Assembly: GCA_016186945.1 (NCBI GenBank)
Contig: JACPKR010000003.1
Span: forward strand, 1-64,000
Reading direction: 5' to 3'
Length of the DNA: 64,000 nucleotides
Source of the DNA: Deltaproteobacteria bacterium
GTDB taxonomy: Bacteria > Bdellovibrionota_B > Oligoflexia > Oligoflexales > Bog-1112
The stretch's first letter is position 1. Each line of letters opens with the position of its first letter. The notes beneath the pieces were generated by a model. That model saw only the letters and a list, made by a program, of their open reading frames with translations, was not told the origin of the DNA and ran no database searches. Positions 17,273-26,531 of this stretch are shown here, piece by piece. The translations under genes were made by a program, and so were the position numbers.

Positions 17273-18738
17273 CGTATTTGAACAAACGACTCGCGGTCTT
17301 CAAGAAAGTCCCAAGAATGGAAGTGGGATACGTTTTTGTTGTCGCCCTATTTTTATCCTCTCTTTATACAGCAACAAAGATCCCTCCGTTTCAGTCGCCA
17401 GACGAATTCGACCACATCAAACGCGCATACCTTCTATCAAAAGGGACTCTGATTCTCGATTCACCGGAAGGAATGTCATCAGGCGGAATGATAGATTCAG
17501 GGCTTGCCTCTTACTTTGCTGCTTATGATAAGTACCCGTTCGCGCCTGACCGAAAGGTTTCGCAGGAGGAGATTGATCTTGCAAGTGGTATCCAATGGAT
17601 GGGTGTCAAGCAATTTAGCACTGCTCCCGGGACAGGATATTACTTTCCCATCATTTATGCACCGCAGGCCACTGGCCTTGCGGTTGGAGAGTTTCTTGGC
17701 ATGTCTGTCGATGCTTCCTACAGACTGGCACGCTTATTGACGTTACTTGCGGTGTGTTTTTTGTTGCTGCTGGCCTTCAAGCTTTATTCGCCGCCAATAA
17801 TTATTATGGCTCTTCTCATCATTCCGATGAGTCTCTTTCAAATATCATCAGCAAGTCTGGATGGAATCTCAACCGCATTTACGATTTTAGCCCTCTCGGT
17901 GTTTTTAAGAATTGCTATCGACAAAGAACGGTCTAACCCATGGCTCCTGCTCCTACTGTCAATAAGTGTATTTATAATTGCTTCGGCTAGGGTGCATTTG
18001 GCTCTCATGGTTTTACTTGTTTACGGCTCATTTTTTTACACGAAAGACAAAAAGAATCTTCTTGCCGGGTTAGCGGTAACTGTTCCTTTGCTGATTTGGA
18101 TGCTTGTCGCTATCAAAACAACGCATGACACGAGAATTACGACTGGGCTTTCAACGACGAGCATTGTTTCATATTATTTTTCCCATCCGCTGACGTTTCT
18201 CCAGGTGTTTTTGGATACGTTGACTAATGGTTCTAACCAGTTGTTTTATGCACACTCCTTTGTCGGAATTCTAGGCTGGCTTGACACCACGTTCCCGAAT
18301 CACGTCTACACGTATTTCTATACCCTTCTGTTTCTGGCCTGCGTCTGTTCTTTTTCTCTGAAGCCATTTCACTGGTCAGTTCGAACCTTGCTCTTAGTAT
18401 GCGCAGCTGGGTCGGTGCTTGTCATATTCTTGGCCCTGCTCGTTACTTGGACTCCTCATCCGGCAACGATCATTCATGGTGTCCAAGGTCGCTATTTTTT
18501 GATTCCCGCAATCATTTTTGCCTATACCATCTCTTTTAGAGAGGGCCCCATCGCAAAGTTTGTTTTTTATAGAGTATTTGGCATAATTATTTTAACTTTT
18601 CTATTTTTCTTTTCAACCCACCGCACCACGCAACTTTTGCAAAAAAGATATTATCCGTCTACGAAAGAAATGCACGAGTCACAAGCAGTCCCACGCGGAT
18701 CCGAACTCGTTGCCCTCAAGGACAGGGCCCAGCAATAA
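17269..18738 (+). CDS. Polytopic membrane protein, DUF2142-like
   Basis: The 489-aa protein has about ten to twelve hydrophobic segments and a large first periplasmic loop containing PPFQSPDEFDHIKRAYLL, the kind of acidic Asp-Glu motif seen in DUF2142 and GT-C type polyprenyl-sugar-dependent glycosyltransferases. Coupled (ATGA) to the GT2 gene, it may flip or transfer the polyprenyl-linked sugar to an envelope acceptor. This pairing of a DPM1-like enzyme with a multi-spanning partner is common in cell-surface glycosylation loci. The acceptor is unknown; the lipoproteins upstream are possible clients (inference). Confidence 0.75.
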   Translation: MTYLNKRLAVFKKVPRMEVGYVFVVALFLSSLYTATKIPPFQSPDEFDHIKRAYLLSKGTLILDSPEGMSSGGMIDSGLASYFAAYDKYPFAPDRKVSQEEIDLASGIQWMGVKQFSTAPGTGYYFPIIYAPQATGLAVGEFLGMSVDASYRLARLLTLLAVCFLLLLAFKLYSPPIIIMALLIIPMSLFQISSASLDGISTAFTILALSVFLRIAIDKERSNPWLLLLLSISVFIIASARVHLALMVLLVYGSFFYTKDKKNLLAGLAVTVPLLIWMLVAIKTTHDTRITTGLSTTSIVSYYFSHPLTFLQVFLDTLTNGSNQLFYAHSFVGILGWLDTTFPNHVYTYFYTLLFLACVCSFSLKPFHWSVRTLLLVCAAGSVLVIFLALLVTWTPHPATIIHGVQGRYFLIPAIIFAYTISFREGPIAKFVFYRVFGIIILTFLFFFSTHRTTQLLQKRYYPSTKEMHESQAVPRGSELVALKDRAQQ

Positions 18739-18747
18739 CCTTTTCCC

Positions 18748-19452
18748 CTAAAACACGAACCCAACCAAGAAATTGAGGCTTAGCAGGGAAAGCGAATAAC
18801 TAACAGCTGTTTGAGTCTTCTCCCCTGGAAAAACGCTAGCGTTACTCGTCCTGACATCGGTATTTTGCAAATCAAAGGGCTGATGCAAATAGTCCAGACT
18901 CAGGCCAAAGCGCATGAATTGCCTTTTATTGAACTGCCCCCCCTTTATGTCACTTATTAGCCCCACTCTTCCCAGCACACCCAACTTTGACGGCTGGCTG
19001 TTTTTGTAAGTGACGACCGTCGCATGCTGGAACTCCTGCCCATTCACAACTGTAAACGTTCGGTTCTTCGCGGAAAGCTGCCCGAGGAAAAGGCCCTCAC
19101 CTTGAAACATCAAAATGTTGTCTACACCAAATCTTGTACCAAAGGAGAGATTTAACCCGACAGCGTTATATACCCCGCTATATTTGATCCCCTCACGCGC
19201 GTAGAAAAGTTGAGTGAAATAGGTAGAAGCCCCCACTCCCCATACGAAAGACTCCGATTCGTCCGCTTGAATGGATACCGTACCGACAACGGGAACCCCT
19301 CTGGTAGAAACAGACGTCTCTACGTTCAAGCTTCCGATAGGGGAATACCCCGTTTGTACTTCTACGGCAATGCCACCAAAAGCAATAGAAGATAGAAAGA
19401 CTCCTAGAACATACAGTGTAAAACAAGGCACGAGGTGGAGCGACTTCCACAT
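18748..19452 (-). CDS. Putative outer-membrane beta-barrel protein
   Basis: The 234-aa product has a signal peptide (WKSLHLVPCFTLYVLGVFLSSIAFG) and alternating-residue strands ending in an aromatic C-terminus, SLLSLNFLVGFVF, the classical OMP end. The start is ATG 19452, which has an AAGGAG site 9 bp upstream; an in-frame TTG at 19476 overlaps the actF stop and is less likely. It lies directly downstream of actF in the same direction, so it may ride on the alternative complex III transcript, although a functional link is unclear. Convergent with the DUF2142 gene at a 9-bp gap. Confidence 0.7.
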   Translation of the reverse strand: MWKSLHLVPCFTLYVLGVFLSSIAFGGIAVEVQTGYSPIGSLNVETSVSTRGVPVVGTVSIQADESESFVWGVGASTYFTQLFYAREGIKYSGVYNAVGLNLSFGTRFGVDNILMFQGEGLFLGQLSAKNRTFTVVNGQEFQHATVVTYKNSQPSKLGVLGRVGLISDIKGGQFNKRQFMRFGLSLDYLHQPFDLQNTDVRTSNASVFPGEKTQTAVSYSLSLLSLNFLVGFVF

Positions 19453-19472
19453 GGGCGCCAGCTCCTTAGGGA

Positions 19473-20717
19473 TCAATGCTTGGATAGCGCTGTTAAAAGA
19501 AGAGGGTCACCAATGCATAGGAGAGGAACTTTCCTGGATGAGCGCGCAAACATGAGGAAAAATACTCCGACAAATCCTAACATCACCCCAAATTCAATCC
19601 ACGGAAAGATCCAGGTCGCCGCATCAGCTAGCTCAGGAATGACGAATAGAAGATAGTTCACCCACTGAGCAGCAAGCACCAAACAACACACCGGGATCGT
19701 TAAATAAGCCGTCCATTTGGCTGGCTTTGCCACAAGAAGGCTGAAAGGGACAAGAAAACTTACAAAGGGTGCTGCTACCAACAATTTCAACCAAGGCTGC
19801 TCCATGCGCGTCAGGAAAAAGGATGTTTCCTCAGGAATGTTCGTATACCAATACGTCAAAACGTGAGAGTACGCCAGGTAGGCATAAAAAGCCGTAAATC
19901 CGAACAGCAACTTACCAATATCATGAAACTGTTGCCTCTGTATAAACTGCCCGAGCGGACCGCCCTTAAAAGCAAACATAAGAATCATAGTCAGGGCAAA
20001 AAGCGTCTGCATCATGATGGAAAATGAGAGTCCTCCCCAAAGAGTTGAAAACCATGTGGGTGACAAGGACATGACAAGATCGAAGGATAGAAGGGAATAC
20101 AAAAAAGCATAAGCTACTAGAACGGGTGCGGACCAATGCCGCAAAGCTTTCCGAGACTGTTCGCCAACGATGGCCGCCTTTTCAAGTTCCCCTGAAAGGA
20201 CAACGGTGTCCGCTGCCGTCGTCTTCTTCCAGTGCCAACGAGCAAGCGTCAGAATCACAAGCAGCGCGATGACATCTCTGACAATCATGAAGTCTGCTTG
20301 TAACCAGACATTCTTTCCATGGTACGCCGCAATCATCTGAGGGTCCGCGATCCACTTATAGACTTTCCCTGCCTGGAAGAGGTCCAGTTTGATGCACGCA
20401 AAAAAGGCAATGAAAAGGACGACCGCTACAGGAAGAAAAGCGACAAACGACTCGTGAATCCTTTTTATCGGCCTTCCCCAACTTGCTCCTATGAGGTCCT
20501 GCATATTTCCAAACGCCACACCTCCAAGGGCTATGGAGAAAAAGAACATCAGATTGAAGAGTAAACTTCCCCAAGTTCTTGTTTCTTCACCCACGACCAT
20601 CCCCGCAATAAAGGTGAGAACACCTGCGAGGACAAGAAAAATCAGTCCCCCCCGTGCTGTGGAGGGCATGTCCCAATAGAAGCTTTTTCGCTGATTATAC
20701 AATTCGCTAAGTTTCAT
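19473..20717 (-). CDS. actF: Alternative complex III subunit ActF
   Basis: The 414-aa integral membrane subunit has about ten helices. ActF is a shorter homologue of ActC in quinol:electron acceptor oxidoreductase (ACIII). Seen: an N-terminal cytosolic helix (KLSELYNQRKSFYWDMP), many hydrophobic segments, LMSLSPTWFSTLWG, and the VNYLLFVIPELADAATWIFP region. In known complexes it packs against ActC and may contribute a proton path. It is the last act gene, 9 bp after actE. In many genomes cytochrome oxidase genes follow; here an outer-membrane protein follows instead. Confidence 0.9.
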   Translation of the reverse strand: MKLSELYNQRKSFYWDMPSTARGGLIFLVLAGVLTFIAGMVVGEETRTWGSLLFNLMFFFSIALGGVAFGNMQDLIGASWGRPIKRIHESFVAFLPVAVVLFIAFFACIKLDLFQAGKVYKWIADPQMIAAYHGKNVWLQADFMIVRDVIALLVILTLARWHWKKTTAADTVVLSGELEKAAIVGEQSRKALRHWSAPVLVAYAFLYSLLSFDLVMSLSPTWFSTLWGGLSFSIMMQTLFALTMILMFAFKGGPLGQFIQRQQFHDIGKLLFGFTAFYAYLAYSHVLTYWYTNIPEETSFFLTRMEQPWLKLLVAAPFVSFLVPFSLLVAKPAKWTAYLTIPVCCLVLAAQWVNYLLFVIPELADAATWIFPWIEFGVMLGFVGVFFLMFARSSRKVPLLCIGDPLLLTALSKH

Positions 20718-20726
20718 AAAATGCTC

Positions 20727-21248
20727 TTACCCCTCTTGCAAGGAACGTAGATAAAGGACGATTTGCCAACGTTCGACAGCCGACGTATTGTGGCCCTGTT
20801 CTGGCATAATGGCGCCACCGAATGTTATGCGATGGAAGAAAAATCCATCCTTTCGATTCTTGTATAGATCAAGTGTCAGATCAGGAGGGCGAACAAATCT
20901 ATCGACAATAGCTCCCCCACCCTTTGCATCAAGCCCATGGCAGGCGGCTCCGCAGAATGTTTCAAACAAATGTTTCCCCTGCGCAACATGTTCAGCCTGG
21001 TTGGATGCTCCCCTAAGTGGGTTTTCCATCACACTTTCCGCCTCTTCCGCAGTCGCTGGATAGAGAATGGCATCCCGAGCGACCGAACCCTCGGGTGGGT
21101 CCAGGTAATTTCCTTGTGTTTTTATCCCTGGAGTGTCTGCCATGTCGGGGAAATACTGCAATTTAGTCTGACTCGGGTCTCCCTTACAGTTCCACAAGTT
21201 CAAGATCAGTCCTAGGAAAAATATATTGCGAATCATCGGAGTCCTCAT
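20727..21248 (-). CDS. actE: Alternative complex III monoheme cytochrome c ActE (CXXXCH heme site)
   Basis: The 173-aa protein has a lipoprotein signal (LGLILNLWNC, Cys21), suiting the membrane-tethered periplasmic monoheme subunit that hands electrons on to an oxidase or soluble carrier. The heme motif is Cys99-Gly-Ala-Ala-Cys103-His104: three residues separate the cysteines instead of the usual two. Met147 in GGAIMPEQGH is the probable sixth ligand. It overlaps nothing but lies 1 bp after actD, within the operon. Confidence 0.88.
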   Translation of the reverse strand: MRTPMIRNIFFLGLILNLWNCKGDPSQTKLQYFPDMADTPGIKTQGNYLDPPEGSVARDAILYPATAEEAESVMENPLRGASNQAEHVAQGKHLFETFCGAACHGLDAKGGGAIVDRFVRPPDLTLDLYKNRKDGFFFHRITFGGAIMPEQGHNTSAVERWQIVLYLRSLQEG

Positions 21249-21249
21249 A

Positions 21250-21780
21250 CTATTCGGAATGGTGAACCTCGTCCGCTCCCCACTGCCTTAACAAATGCGC
21301 CTGTTCACTATCTACGCCCACACCTGGGACGAAAACCACAAACCGATCGTTCGTTATCGCATTATGTCTGATTTTTCCTCGTGGGTCGGGCAATCTTCCC
21401 ATGATGATCATGCCAATAATCGTAGCAAGTGCTCCGAATAAAACCATCAGCTCAAAACCAAACACAAAGTAGGCGGGCAGTGAATAGAAGCCCCCCATTT
21501 TGCCACCCACAACGATAGGCCAATCCCAATCCATTCCTATGGGCATACCAAAACCTGTTGCTATCCCGGCCAACGCTCCTACAAGTGTGAACCAGCGCAC
21601 TTCGCTAAAGCCATAGACCTTCTCCCCATGTTCCATGAGTTCATGATAGGACGTTGGTGAATAAATCACATGGTCGCGAAACTGCTTATTCCTGTGCATA
21701 TGTTTGACCGCGTCGCTTACTTTGTCCAGATAACGAAAGACAGCAACGATTCCCTTACGTTCTTTTTTTGGATTAGCCAT
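21250..21780 (-). CDS. actD: Alternative complex III subunit ActD
   Basis: The 176-aa DUF3341-type protein has two transmembrane helices in a hairpin (WFTLVGALAGIATGFGMPI and YFVFGFELMVLFGALATIIG). ActD sits beside ActC in the complex; its exact role is structural or unresolved. The conserved CPY-like region is represented here by VIYSPTSYHELMEHGEKVYGF at the N-terminal side, following a basic tract. Its start overlaps the actC stop by 8 bp. Confidence 0.88.
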   Translation of the reverse strand: MANPKKERKGIVAVFRYLDKVSDAVKHMHRNKQFRDHVIYSPTSYHELMEHGEKVYGFSEVRWFTLVGALAGIATGFGMPIGMDWDWPIVVGGKMGGFYSLPAYFVFGFELMVLFGALATIIGMIIMGRLPDPRGKIRHNAITNDRFVVFVPGVGVDSEQAHLLRQWGADEVHHSE

Positions 21781-23257
21781 GAGCCTCTCCTTCTTTCAGA
21801 GACTTCAATTTATCACCGCTCAAAGGTTTCGGCATAATCAGTTTAAGCTCCGACATCGAGACCAGAGGGAAGAAACGTGCGAAAATCAACATCCAGGTAA
21901 AGAACCAACCAAAGCTTCCCACCGTTATGGTAATTTCAACTAAAGATGGCTCGTAATGGCCCCAAGAGCCTGGCACGAAATCTTCAACCAGACTGGAGAT
22001 GATAATGTTATACCTTTCAAACCACATACCCACGTTGATCAAGACAGTGACAACGAAAGCGACAGCAATATTGTTGCGAATCCTTTTCGACCAGAAAGCT
22101 AGAGGAAAGACACAGTTGCAAAACACCATCGTCCAAAAATAGAACGCGTAAGGTCCACTGGCTCGTTTGACAAAGATAGCCCACTCATATTCGTTCCCAC
22201 TATACCAAGCTATGAAAAATTCAATACTATAAGCGTAGGATACGATCGTGGACGTAAGAAGGGTCAACTTAATAAGAGCTTCCAGATGTTCCTTCCTTAT
22301 GAATTGCTCTAACTGGAACATTTTCCTGAAGGGGACCACCAAGGTGTACACCATCGCACAACCGGAAAGGATCGCTCCCGCAACGAAATAGGGCGGGAAA
22401 ATGGTTGAGTGCCATCCCGGTTGTGCAGACATAGCAAAGTCCCAAGACACGATGGAGTGAACAGACAAGACGAGGGGTGTAGCCAGAGCGGCCAGAAGAG
22501 CATACCCCACCTCGTAATGATGCCACTGCCGTACCGTCCCCGTCCAACCAAAGGACATCATGCCATAGATCAAACGTCTGATACCTTTCACCCGGTCACG
22601 GATGGAAGCCAAGTCTGGGACCAAGCCCATGTACCAGAAAAGAAGTGAGACAGTTAAATATGTCGAAATAGCGAAGACGTCCCAAATCAGCGGAGAACGA
22701 AAATTGACCCACAGATTGTTCGTGTTGGGAAGCGGTAACATCCAATACGCTGCCAGCCAAACACGACCCACGTGTATGAGTGGGAAAAGGCCCGCAGTCA
22801 TGACAGCGAAAACGGTCATGGCTTCCGCACTTCGGTTTATGCTGTTCCTCCACTTGGCGCGGAAGAGAAATAAAATCGCTGAAATCAGGGTCCCGGCGTG
22901 ACCAATACCGACCCAGAAAACGAAGTTTGTAATGAACACGCCCCAATAAACGGGGCTGTTCAGTCCGCTAACACCCATGCCGACATTGATCATATAAACC
23001 CAAGCAGCAATACCAATTGCCATACACAGTACGGAAAACGCAAGGGCTATATAGTAGGTCTTCGAAGGCTTGTCGATCCCCAGAAGAATGCTATCGTTCA
23101 CATCAGAAATCGACCTCTGCCAAACGATCTCGTCACTCATCAAGTCCTTACCACCTTTCTCAGTCACTGTTCTCATTTCCTTCGTTGTCAGAGATTCGCC
23201 TCGACCATCTGGACCCTCCGTCACTAAACGGGGGGCCTGCTCTTCTTTCCTATCCAT
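21773..23257 (-). CDS. actC: Alternative complex III subunit ActC (NrfD-like)
   Basis: The 494-aa integral membrane subunit has about ten helices and is the NrfD-family protein carrying the quinol-binding site of ACIII. An N-terminal soluble stretch (1-60) precedes the first helix. Typical features: NSPVYWGVFITNFVFWVGIGH, HVGRVWLAAYWMLPLPN, SIVSWDFAMSAQPGWHSTIF and NIIISSLVEDFVPGSWG. The start overlaps the actB stop by 8 bp. Electrons pass from quinol here to the FeS domain of ActB. Confidence 0.93.
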   Translation of the reverse strand: MDRKEEQAPRLVTEGPDGRGESLTTKEMRTVTEKGGKDLMSDEIVWQRSISDVNDSILLGIDKPSKTYYIALAFSVLCMAIGIAAWVYMINVGMGVSGLNSPVYWGVFITNFVFWVGIGHAGTLISAILFLFRAKWRNSINRSAEAMTVFAVMTAGLFPLIHVGRVWLAAYWMLPLPNTNNLWVNFRSPLIWDVFAISTYLTVSLLFWYMGLVPDLASIRDRVKGIRRLIYGMMSFGWTGTVRQWHHYEVGYALLAALATPLVLSVHSIVSWDFAMSAQPGWHSTIFPPYFVAGAILSGCAMVYTLVVPFRKMFQLEQFIRKEHLEALIKLTLLTSTIVSYAYSIEFFIAWYSGNEYEWAIFVKRASGPYAFYFWTMVFCNCVFPLAFWSKRIRNNIAVAFVVTVLINVGMWFERYNIIISSLVEDFVPGSWGHYEPSLVEITITVGSFGWFFTWMLIFARFFPLVSMSELKLIMPKPLSGDKLKSLKEGEAHG

Positions 23258-26200
23258 GGTGACCGTGTTCCTCTTGCGTTCCTTCTTCCAGCGTTACTTC
23301 CGCCAGATAGCTAACGTTGGGGAGGGTCTTCAACCCGAAGTGGTCGTGCTCTGGCGCACCGCCTAACATGAGATAGGCACGCCCATCATCCCTAAGTTGC
23401 GCAACACGGCTTGTCGGATCTTTTAGATTCCCGAAGACAATAGCGTTCATCGGACAGGTCTGTTGACAAGCTGTCTGAACTTCACCGTCACGGACCTCAC
23501 GATTCTGGCCCTTGGCGTTATGCTTCGCATCTGTAATGCGTTGCAGGCAGAACGAACACTTTTCCATCACTCCTTTGGTGCGCACGGTCACGTCGGGATT
23601 CGTAGCACGAGGATTGCGATCCTGCAGGCGCTCGCCCATTTCCCCCCAACGATGAGTCCACCAGTTGAAGCGCCTGACTTTGTATGGGCAGGCGTTCGCA
23701 CAATAGCGGGTACCTACACACCTATTGTAAGTCATCGCATTGAGGCCTTCCGGGTCATGCGTCGTTGCATAGACCGGACAGACACCCTCGCATGGCGCAT
23801 GATTGCAATGCTGACACATGACGGGCTGTACGCTGACCTGCGGATTGTTGAGATCCCCACGGAAGTAGCGATCGAGCCTAATCCAGTGCATTTCACGTCC
23901 CAAAAGGATCTGCTCACGTCCGGCTTGAGGAACGTTATTCTCAATACCACATGCGGCCATGCAGGCCCCACATCCGTTACAACGATCGAGGTCGATTGAC
24001 ATACCCCATCGGTGCTTGGACTCTTCGTCCAGTTTGGGGAAGAGGTCAGGAACGTCATCCAGTCCCCTTTTATGCGTCGCCTTTTTCAGGACTTCCTTCA
24101 TCGGCATAGTTTTGATGATGTCAGCTCGTCCCTCCATATCGTGAACCAACTTCTGCATGGCCGCCAGTCGGAACCACTTTCCTGTCGCTTTGATTTCGAC
24201 GGGAAACACGCTCGTGACGGGTTGTCCAGAAAGAGGATCGGAAGCTTTCTCCACGAGAGTCAGTGGATTGACGCCGTTAAGGTAGCTGATCGTGCTTCTT
24301 TTATCTTCATGACCATTTCCACGAGGAATAACGACCGTATCAGGATGCAGTCCGGGAAGAGGATAAACTGCCAGCTCCACACTTCCACCAGGCCCCGTCA
24401 CGCTCACAAGTTGATTTCGCTGCCATCCGAACTTCTTCGCAGTATGGGGATTGACGGCAAGCCAAGTATCCCAGGCAATGGACGTAAGTGCGTCCCCGAT
24501 TTCCTGAAGAATAGGAAGATGCGCCCCCCTTCCCTCCACAAGGCGATGGTCCAGAGGAGCGGCCAGTACAAATTTACCCACACTCGGGGCCTTCAAAGTA
24601 CGGAAATGCTGCTGCACGTCTTTAACATCATTCGCAGCACGTATCGACATCTTGCCTGTAAAACCCCGCCTTATAACTGCCTTGAAAAACGTTTCGTAAG
24701 CAATCGACGGTCTGATGAGTTCATAGATCGCATGCCACTTCTTTTTTAAATAAGCCCTGTAGTCCTGATAAGGGAGGTTTTTCTCAACACTAGCGAGGAC
24801 CCACAGGAGGATGTCTTCCGCCTGCCGGCTATTTTTCGTCGGACGTACCGCCGGCTGACGCATCGACCAGAAACCAGCTATAGATTGCTCATCACCCCAG
24901 GACTCTAAATTATGGTTACCCGGCAATACGACATGGGCAACTCGGTCTGTCTCAACAGGAAAGGACTGAATGGAAACGATGAGAGGAATTTTGGAAAACA
25001 AGTCACCTAATTTCCAGCTCTGCGGTACCGAAAAGAGAGGGTCGCTGTCGATAACGAAGAGAACATCGAGCTTGCCAGCCTCTTCGAAACGCACAAGGTC
25101 ACCGTTTCGCACGGGTGACTTCGCCCAACCCTCATCAAAAAAGATCGTCTTTCCAAAGGCACCGCTGAGCGTGTTTGCCATGATCGCGGCCAACTGCAGA
25201 AGCGTTGCGTTCTGATCGAAATTGGCACCACTGCCCGCCATTACGATAGAAGGTTTTTCGATCAGTTCTTGCGCAATCCCGTCGAAGACGTCTCGCCCTA
25301 CACCGATCGTTTCATAGGCATTGAGTAGGACGGCTTCCTGCGCTTGCAAAGTTGCGGCTACATCGCTACGAAATTTCTGAGTACCCTTTGACGCAGGATT
25401 TTCATAAAGCGCTTTGACAAGAAGAAGAGCAACGACACTTTCGTTGCCGGCGGGGATGACATGACGCTCATCTGCGGTTGAACCTGTCAAAGTCAAGTTG
25501 GATTCAAACTGCACGAATTTGTTGCGTCGCCCCCTTCTTACGGAACGGCCCTGAGAGAATCCTTTCGAATGCGAGACAGGAGAAAGTCCGGATACCTGAA
25601 AGTCGGTCCCAACTCCTACGATGAAAGCCGCCTCGCTAAGTTCCATCCTTGGCAAGTCAGCATGTCCAAAGCTAAGGCGATACGCTTCAGAAACAGAACT
25701 ATAAAGAGAGTTCGCCTCCCAAGTGTAAAGCTCCTTCTCGGAAGAACCTAGACGCTTGAGAACCTCCTCGAAGAACTCATGACGATGGCCTGTCGCTCCT
25801 CCTGTGAAGATACCCACTTTTTTAGCATTCTTCACCCCCGCTATAACTTTCGCCAAGGCCTCGTCCCATGTGACATCGCCCCACTTATCCCCATCTCGGA
25901 ACTGAGGAGACTGCAAGCGTTCAGGATGATAAAGCCCCTGTATTTCCGCCTGGCCTAAAGCACAGAGACCTCCCTGGTTGAGGGGATGTTCGGAGTTCCC
26001 TTCTAACTTTACAGGACGACCTTCTCTGGTTTTGACAGAGATGCCACAACCTGCCGGACAACTTCCACACGTCGAAGCGTAGTGTGTCGCCACCCCAGGG
26101 ACCTGGTCGATCGGCTGCTTGACGTAGGCGATAGCCTTTTCCGCAGGTCGACGTACGCAGGATGCCGCACCAGCAACCGCACTTAAACTAAACAAGCGCA

Positions 26201-26363
26201 TAAAGTCACGCCTGTCGACGGGAAGGATTTCCCCCTCTTTTTTCCCACTGGAGGAATCTTTTCCTTCCGCAATTTCGGGAAGGACTTCCTCGGCAGCCAT
26301 ATAATGGGGGGATCGGGAAGATTGAGACACTTGGTTTACGTTTGTTTCTAATCTCTCGGTCAT
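23250..26363 (-). CDS. actB: Alternative complex III ActB (fused molybdopterin-type and FeS domains)
   Basis: The 1037-aa periplasmic subunit is translocated by Tat (Arg51-Arg52 in DRRDFMRLFSLSAVAGAASC). Residues about 90-740 form a complex-iron-sulfur molybdoenzyme fold (ActB1) that in ACIII lacks molybdenum cofactor; residues about 780-1030 form the polyferredoxin domain (ActB2) with CNGCGACMAAC near 795, CQHCNHAPCEGVCP, CVGTRYCANACP (one Cys replaced by Thr, typical of the [3Fe-4S] site) and CSFC. Some genomes encode B1 and B2 separately; here they are fused. The gap to actA (168 bp) holds a family B repeat, an unusual break in an otherwise overlapping operon. Confidence 0.95.
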   Translation of the reverse strand: MTERLETNVNQVSQSSRSPHYMAAEEVLPEIAEGKDSSSGKKEGEILPVDRRDFMRLFSLSAVAGAASCVRRPAEKAIAYVKQPIDQVPGVATHYASTCGSCPAGCGISVKTREGRPVKLEGNSEHPLNQGGLCALGQAEIQGLYHPERLQSPQFRDGDKWGDVTWDEALAKVIAGVKNAKKVGIFTGGATGHRHEFFEEVLKRLGSSEKELYTWEANSLYSSVSEAYRLSFGHADLPRMELSEAAFIVGVGTDFQVSGLSPVSHSKGFSQGRSVRRGRRNKFVQFESNLTLTGSTADERHVIPAGNESVVALLLVKALYENPASKGTQKFRSDVAATLQAQEAVLLNAYETIGVGRDVFDGIAQELIEKPSIVMAGSGANFDQNATLLQLAAIMANTLSGAFGKTIFFDEGWAKSPVRNGDLVRFEEAGKLDVLFVIDSDPLFSVPQSWKLGDLFSKIPLIVSIQSFPVETDRVAHVVLPGNHNLESWGDEQSIAGFWSMRQPAVRPTKNSRQAEDILLWVLASVEKNLPYQDYRAYLKKKWHAIYELIRPSIAYETFFKAVIRRGFTGKMSIRAANDVKDVQQHFRTLKAPSVGKFVLAAPLDHRLVEGRGAHLPILQEIGDALTSIAWDTWLAVNPHTAKKFGWQRNQLVSVTGPGGSVELAVYPLPGLHPDTVVIPRGNGHEDKRSTISYLNGVNPLTLVEKASDPLSGQPVTSVFPVEIKATGKWFRLAAMQKLVHDMEGRADIIKTMPMKEVLKKATHKRGLDDVPDLFPKLDEESKHRWGMSIDLDRCNGCGACMAACGIENNVPQAGREQILLGREMHWIRLDRYFRGDLNNPQVSVQPVMCQHCNHAPCEGVCPVYATTHDPEGLNAMTYNRCVGTRYCANACPYKVRRFNWWTHRWGEMGERLQDRNPRATNPDVTVRTKGVMEKCSFCLQRITDAKHNAKGQNREVRDGEVQTACQQTCPMNAIVFGNLKDPTSRVAQLRDDGRAYLMLGGAPEHDHFGLKTLPNVSYLAEVTLEEGTQEEHGHHG

Positions 26364-26392
26364 GGTTAACTATCAAACTCCCAGGTTTGAAG

Positions 26393-26501
26393 CCCCTTTT
26401 CAAAAAACTTCAATATCTAAAGTTTTTTGGGGGGAGGCGTGGAGGGGAACTTTTTTTCAAAAAAGGTCCTCTCCACAAATTCTTTTTCTCAAATACTATA
26501 G
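26393..26501 (+). repeat. Family B copy (right two-thirds) inside the act operon
   Basis: The stretch contains CCCCTTTTCAAAAAACTTC, AAAGTTTTTTGGGGGG, the hairpin GTGGAGGGGAAC.../...GGTCCTCTCCAC and the right end AAATACTATAG. It lies between actA and actB, which are transcribed through it on the minus strand, so its hairpins appear in the operon mRNA. Confidence 0.85.
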
Positions 26502-26531
26502 CTGCGCAAAAGACCTTGCTTTTCGCAGACG

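Noticed and set aside
23463-23999. 178-aa and neighbouring plus-strand frames within actB, and 245-aa frame at 24012-24749
   Set aside because: These are shadows of the actB coding sequence in the opposite strand; the actB frame has clear FeS motifs.
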